A stretch of 9,129 nt of DNA from Candidatus Bathyarchaeota archaeon (GTDB lineage Archaea > Thermoproteota > Bathyarchaeia > Bathyarchaeales > Bathyarchaeaceae): the NCBI GenBank assembly GCA_020350305.1, contig CP070709.1, forward strand, positions 359,277-368,405, read 5' to 3'. A program made the position numbers and the translations under genes. This document shows, one piece after another, positions 6,045 through 9,129 of the stretch. The notes under the pieces were generated by a model. That model searched no databases. It was not told the origin of the DNA and worked only from the letters and a program-made list of their open reading frames with translations. Each line of letters begins with the position of its first letter. Position 1 is the first letter of the stretch.

Positions 6045-6293
6045 ATGAGTGAAGTCAAAGTTTTCCGGGTGACGGGAGAGATTGAGAAGCCGAACTTCCA
6101 CACGAAATTTAGAAAGGAGATTAGGGCTCTAAAACCCGAAGATGCTGTCGAAACAGTCTACAAGGAGATTGGGAGCAAACATCGAGCCAAACGCTTCCAG
6201 ATCAAAATCGTAAAGGTTGAAGAAATAAGTCCAGAAGAGATTGAAAATCCTCTCATAAAAAAGTTGACGTTGGGAGAAGAAAGTGTCAAGTGA
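6045..6293 (+). CDS. rplX: 50S ribosomal protein L18Ae/LX
   Basis: The 82-residue product matches archaeal LX (L18ae/L20a). It starts VKVFRVTGEI, continues with FRKEIRALKPEDAVETVYKEIGSKHRAKR and ends with a strand, FQIKIVKVEEI. LX is a large-subunit protein found in archaea, corresponding to part of eukaryotic L18a. Its ATG is one base after the aIF6 stop, with GGTGA (6034-6038) 6 nt upstream. Its last 11 nt overlap the prefoldin gene. Confidence 0.95.
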   Translation: MSEVKVFRVTGEIEKPNFHTKFRKEIRALKPEDAVETVYKEIGSKHRAKRFQIKIVKVEEISPEEIENPLIKKLTLGEESVK

Positions 6294-6747
6294 AGAGGAA
6301 ACCTTCCGCAGACTAGCGGTTGAACTTCGAATCTTAGAAGGAACAGCTGAAGCTTTACAATCTAGGATAAACCTTGTAAACGCTGCCTTAACCGAGCTTA
6401 GAGTGACAAATATGACCTTGGAAGGGTTAGGGAAGGAGAAGAAAGACGCGTCGCTTTTCGTCCCAATCGGAGGCGGTTCATACATAAAGGCAAGACTGGA
6501 AAGCGCGGACAAAATGATTGTGGGGATAGGAGCAAACGTAGCTGTCGAAAAAACGATAAAGGTGGCTAAGGAAAACATGAGCAAGCGTACAGCTGACCTA
6601 GAAAAAACGAGAACGAGCCTTCAACAACAAATAACTCAGGTCATAGGAAGGATTCAAAATAACCGATCCCAGCTTCAAGAACTCTCAGCGAAACTTAACA
6701 AAAAGGAGAGGGCAAAGGGTGTTCGAAAAACTAAGAACACGAGTTAG
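6283..6747 (+). CDS. pfdA: Prefoldin alpha subunit
   Basis: The 154-residue product has the prefoldin alpha pattern of two coiled-coil helices joined by a beta-hairpin region. The N-terminal helix is about residues 2-50 and the C-terminal helix about 90-145. Between them lies a conserved SLFVPIGGGSYIKARL segment near 57-72, and a VGIGANVAVEKT segment follows. Alpha subunits pair with beta subunits in an alpha2-beta4 jellyfish-shaped holdase that passes unfolded proteins to the thermosome. The start is GTG 6283, with GGGAG (6272-6276) 6 nt upstream, giving an 11-nt overlap with LX. The last 29 nt overlap the ftsY start. The beta subunit is not in this window. Confidence 0.95.
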   Translation: MSSEEETFRRLAVELRILEGTAEALQSRINLVNAALTELRVTNMTLEGLGKEKKDASLFVPIGGGSYIKARLESADKMIVGIGANVAVEKTIKVAKENMSKRTADLEKTRTSLQQQITQVIGRIQNNRSQLQELSAKLNKKERAKGVRKTKNTS

Positions 6748-7624
6748 CAGCCTCGTCAACAAGGTAGCAACAACAGAACTAAAAGCCGATCAACTTCACC
6801 CAATTCTAGAGGACTTTAAACTAAGCCTAATTGAAAACGACGTAGCGATGTCAGTTTCCGATCACATCTGCGAAGAGATGGAAAAACGTTTAAACGGAAT
6901 CCAAGTGAAGCGGCTAGAAGACCGCAAAAAGATCGTGGAAAGAAAACTGCAGGAAATTTTGCTCGAAATCATGGCTACCAAAGAGAAAATCAACCTTTTG
7001 GAAAGTGTGGGGGAAAAGCGGAAAACAAATACGCCATACGTGATCGTTTTTGTGGGAATCAACGGAACTGGCAAAACCACGAGCATAGCGAAGGTGGCGA
7101 AATTGCTGATGAGAGAGGGTTATTCGGTTATCCTCGCTTGTAGTGACACCTACCGTGCTGGGTCTATCGAACAGTTGGAGGAACACGCCAAACGATTGGG
7201 CGTCCGCATTATTAAACACAAATATGGGGGAGACCCAGCTGCTGTAGCCTACGACGCTATTAGTCATGCGAAGGCACATGGGATAAACGCTGTGCTCATT
7301 GACACCGCGGGGCGTATCCAAACAAACAGAAATCTCATGAACGAGCTGGCGAAGATTAAGAGAATTATTACTCCAGACTTCACTGTTCTCACAGTGGACG
7401 CTCTCACCGGAAACGACGCTGTCCTGCAAGCTGAGGAGTTCCACAAGAGCGTGGGTATAGATGGAACCATATTGACTAAGGTGGACGCTGATGTGAAAGG
7501 AGGCTCGGCTCTCAGCGTCACATATGTGACAGGCAAACCCATTTTGTTCATTGGGATTGGTCAAGAATATGAGGATCTACAAGAGTTCAGCCCTGAGCGA
7601 TTCACACAAATGGTTCTTAGATAG
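6719..7624 (+). CDS. ftsY: Signal recognition particle receptor FtsY
   Basis: This 301-residue SRP GTPase has an N domain (about 1-95) and a G domain. The P-loop is GINGTGKT at 113-120. DTYRAGSIEQL at 143-153 contributes to the SRP-partner interface. G3 is DTAGR at 195-199, G4 is TKVDADVKGG at 253-262, and the closing loop is GIGQEYEDL. The motif spacing and DTYRAG form mark FtsY, not Ffh, and there is no methionine-rich M domain. FtsY docks the ribosome-nascent chain-SRP complex at the membrane. It lacks a long acidic A domain, which is common in archaea. The GTG at 6719 is used because FEKLRTRVSSLVNKV is a family-typical N-terminus and GGAG (6705-6708) lies 10 nt upstream. It therefore overlaps pfdA by 29 nt. 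It is the last gene of the operon. Confidence 0.96.
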   Translation: MFEKLRTRVSSLVNKVATTELKADQLHPILEDFKLSLIENDVAMSVSDHICEEMEKRLNGIQVKRLEDRKKIVERKLQEILLEIMATKEKINLLESVGEKRKTNTPYVIVFVGINGTGKTTSIAKVAKLLMREGYSVILACSDTYRAGSIEQLEEHAKRLGVRIIKHKYGGDPAAVAYDAISHAKAHGINAVLIDTAGRIQTNRNLMNELAKIKRIITPDFTVLTVDALTGNDAVLQAEEFHKSVGIDGTILTKVDADVKGGSALSVTYVTGKPILFIGIGQEYEDLQEFSPERFTQMVLR

Positions 7625-7659
7625 AAATGTCTCTGGCTTTGTTTGTTGACAAAAGATTT
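7625..7659. other. Short convergent intergenic spacer
   Basis: The two genes end face to face with 35 bp between their stop codons. The spacer has T-rich tracts on the plus strand (TTTGTTTG, then GATTTTTA), possibly helping ftsY operon termination. No clear hairpin is seen. Confidence 0.3.
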
Positions 7660-8574
7660 TTACGTTTTGGCCAAAAGTTTTAGCAGAATTCCCTTTGCAG
7701 AGTACAGTCTGTTTTCGCTTTGTTCATAGATTATCGATTTTGGGCTTTCGATTGCGTCGGCGCCTATCTCGTAGCCTCTGTGAATTGGCATGTCATGCAT
7801 AATCAGAGCATCGCCGTCCTTCAGCAGTTCGTTGTTCACTTGATATGGTTTCATTAATCTAATTCGTTTCTCCTTTTCCTCCTTAAACTTTGGATCGAGG
7901 AAAAACTCCATGTCCACCCAAGTATCGGTGTAAACGACATCGGTGTCTTTTACTGCTTTTTTAACATCTAATGTGGTCTTATGCAAACCTGTTCTTTCAG
8001 CTTTTTCGATAAGTTCCTTGTCAATCGATTGTTCGTTCACTATCGGCGTCACCGTAGTAATTTCCACTCCCATTCTAGTACAACCTTCTATCAGAGAATT
8101 GCACACGTTGTTGTGAACTCCGATGTAAACAAGCTTCAGGCCTTCCAAGAGGCCTTTTTTTTCTTTTATGGTCACCAAGTCGGAAATGGCTTGGCAGGGA
8201 TGGTATTTTTCGCAACACCCGTTGATAACCGGAACCTTAGATGCCTCAGCCATCTCTTTCAAGTCAGCGTGATGCTTTAGACGTGCCATGATGCAGCTAA
8301 CATTCCTCGAGAGGTATCTGGTTTCGTCTCTGATGTCTGCTAAGGCGAAGTTTGTTGCCCTCCAATCCAAAAAGACGGCGTGACCTCCCAGCTGGGTCAT
8401 TGCTACTTCGAAAGAGACCCTTGTTCTGGTCGAGGTTTTCTGAAATATCATCGCCAATGATTTGCCCTTTAGCATAGTTTTGTATTCAACTGGTTGCCTC
8501 TTGATTTCTAAAGATTTGTTAATCACGTCTTTGATCTGTTCTGTACTCCAGTCTTTAAGAGTTAGCAAATGCAT
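7660..8574 (-). CDS. Aspartate/ornithine transcarbamylase-family protein (ArgF-like, atypical active site)
   Basis: The 304-residue product has both transcarbamylase domains. Carbamoyl-phosphate residues are present: STRTR at 48-52, R98 in IMARL, and HPCQ at 125-128. Overall the closest match by eye is ornithine carbamoyltransferase, with FQKTSTRTRVSFEVAM, ARL, VPVING and a NNVCNSL segment. On the second-substrate side, the ornithine loop DxWVSMG reads DTWVDME (217-223), and the catalytic HCLP reads HDMP (260-263), followed by a normal HRG. The loop after strand S2 is WRATNFALADIRDE instead of the usual LGRGE form. It may therefore use an amine other than L-ornithine, and I withhold the argF symbol. 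ATG 8574 is favoured over GTG 8586 because AGGTGAG (8588 to 8582) lies 7 nt before the ATG. No other arginine or pyrimidine gene is in view. Confidence 0.85.
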   Translation of the reverse strand: MHLLTLKDWSTEQIKDVINKSLEIKRQPVEYKTMLKGKSLAMIFQKTSTRTRVSFEVAMTQLGGHAVFLDWRATNFALADIRDETRYLSRNVSCIMARLKHHADLKEMAEASKVPVINGCCEKYHPCQAISDLVTIKEKKGLLEGLKLVYIGVHNNVCNSLIEGCTRMGVEITTVTPIVNEQSIDKELIEKAERTGLHKTTLDVKKAVKDTDVVYTDTWVDMEFFLDPKFKEEKEKRIRLMKPYQVNNELLKDGDALIMHDMPIHRGYEIGADAIESPKSIIYEQSENRLYSAKGILLKLLAKT

Positions 8575-8614
8575 TTTTGTTCTCACCTTTTCTCTCCGCT
8601 TTGAACAGTCAAAT

Positions 8615-8632
8615 CAATAATATAAGTTTAAG
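8615..8632 (-). promoter_or_regulatory. Probable promoter of the transcarbamylase gene
   Basis: Read on the minus strand, ACTTAAA is followed by CTTATATT (plus-strand positions 8619-8626), a BRE-like and TATA-like pair. Normal spacing would start the transcript near 8597, leaving a leader of roughly 20 nt that includes the AGGTGAG ribosome site. Confidence 0.5.
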
Positions 8633-8781
8633 TGCTCTTTCTACACGCGTATTGCATCTATCAACCGTCTTTATCAACTACCCCCTCACCTGTCTAATAC
8701 TTGACCAATTTATCTCGCCTAATGCCTTGTATTCAAGCTTTTCAGACTCTCAAATGCACTCTGTAGAAAAGGTATGTGGAA

Positions 8782-8796
8782 GTGAAACTTTATTTC
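8782..8796 (+). promoter_or_regulatory. Probable BRE/TATA promoter of dtdA
   Basis: GTGAAA (8782-8787) followed by CTTTATTTC (8788-8796) resembles the BRE/TATA pair before S19e. It predicts a transcript start near 8817, 20 nt before the ATG, with the ribosome site AGAAGG at 8824-8829 in the leader. The remaining DNA between this gene and the divergent transcarbamylase gene (about 8640-8780) shows no gene I can support. Confidence 0.5.
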
Positions 8797-8836
8797 TAAT
8801 CTACTTCTTAGTACATTGTTGTTAGAAGGCGCAATC

Positions 8837-9129
8837 ATGATTTTGATGGTGGCTTCCACGAAAGACATTGCTGGCATGAACATCACTCAACAACTCTTGG
8901 ATTATTATGAATTTGAAAAGCAGTCGGAATTGTTTCGTAGTCACCCCGTGTACCTTGAAAGAGTTCAGGACCGTGAAGTCAAGCTGGTTTTAATCGATGA
9001 AGAAATTGTTCACGCCCAGTTTATCATCGACTTTTTCACTCCTGAACTGTTGATTTTTTTATCTCGACACGCGAGCGCAAGCGGAATCCCCACTCTTTCT
9101 GTTCACACTCCAGGCAACCTCGGTGAAGC
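8837..9129 (+). CDS. dtdA: D-aminoacyl-tRNA deacylase, archaeal DtdA/GEK1 type, 3' truncated by window edge
   Basis: The first 97 codons are visible. They begin MILMVASTKDIAGMNITQQL, a family-typical N-terminus, and contain the FLSRHASASGIPTLSVHTPGN signature near residues 72-92. DtdA is a zinc-dependent enzyme of archaea and plants that cleaves D-amino acids from mischarged tRNA. It is unrelated to bacterial DTD. The rest of the protein lies outside the window. The ATG at 8837 has AGAAGG (8824-8829) 7 nt upstream. It is divergent from the transcarbamylase gene and is probably transcribed alone from its own promoter. Confidence 0.92.
   Translation, partial: MILMVASTKDIAGMNITQQLLDYYEFEKQSELFRSHPVYLERVQDREVKLVLIDEEIVHAQFIIDFFTPELLIFLSRHASASGIPTLSVHTPGNLGE

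Noticed and set aside
6914..7564. 216-codon open frame on the minus strand
   Set aside because: It is antisense to the conserved FtsY G domain. The product is rich in residues typical of shadow frames and has no recognisable motif.
8577..8825. 82-codon open frame between the divergent transcarbamylase and dtdA genes
   Set aside because: It covers both probable promoters, lacks a good ribosome site and its translation has no family-like features.
1..9129. Mobile element, CRISPR array or phage defence island
   Set aside because: I found no transposase, integrase, long direct or inverted repeats, or regularly spaced repeats. The glutamate repeats in L31e are protein-level low complexity only.

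Overview
The window is chromosomal DNA from an archaeon. The evidence is a block of archaeal or eukaryote-type information-processing genes: ribosomal proteins S19e, L39e, L31e and LX/L18ae, aIF6, prefoldin alpha, a PDCD5-family protein, the RNase P protein Rpp21/Rpr2 and DtdA. A tRNA gene with a bulge-helix-bulge intron and BRE/TATA-like promoters agree with this. The gene order, the non-canonical tRNA intron site and the general look suggest the Thermoproteota side of the archaea, possibly Bathyarchaeia. That placement is an inference from synteny and was not checked by a search.

Layout. Positions 2-532 hold the 3' end of a CCG-domain Fe-S electron-transfer protein. Positions 570-2881 hold a probable two-gene metabolic unit, a Gfo/Idh/MocA dehydrogenase followed by a ROK-family sugar kinase, coupled by an ATGA overlap. 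Positions 2882-3046 are non-coding apart from a 17-codon mini-ORF with a strong Shine-Dalgarno sequence. Positions 3047-3136 encode tRNA-Gly(UCC), interrupted by a 12-nt intron in the 5' strand of the anticodon stem and followed by oligo-T. Positions 3251-3858 encode the RNase P subunit Rnp4 and a CRM-domain (YhbY-like) RNA-binding protein, overlapping by ATGA. A clear BRE/TATA element at about 3855-3872 then starts a tightly packed operon: S19e, PDCD5, L39e, L31e, aIF6, LX, prefoldin alpha and FtsY (3919-7624). Gaps in it are short or replaced by overlaps. A transcarbamylase gene on the minus strand (7660-8574) converges on ftsY. It is separated by about 260 bp of divergent promoter DNA from dtdA (8837 to the window end, incomplete).

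The central block is a protein-synthesis and protein-targeting cluster. It covers tRNA maturation (Rnp4, CRM protein), ribosome parts, ribosome subunit joining and maturation (aIF6), co-translational folding (prefoldin) and membrane targeting (FtsY). DtdA, which clears D-amino acids from tRNA, lies next to it.

Most of the window is conserved housekeeping DNA and I see no new multi-gene system. The points worth a second look are the tRNA-Gly intron at position 29/30, whose splice motif can be drawn from the sequence; the transcarbamylase, which is annotatable as ArgF but has lost two substrate-side signature motifs; and the long glutamate-rich N-terminal tail on L31e.
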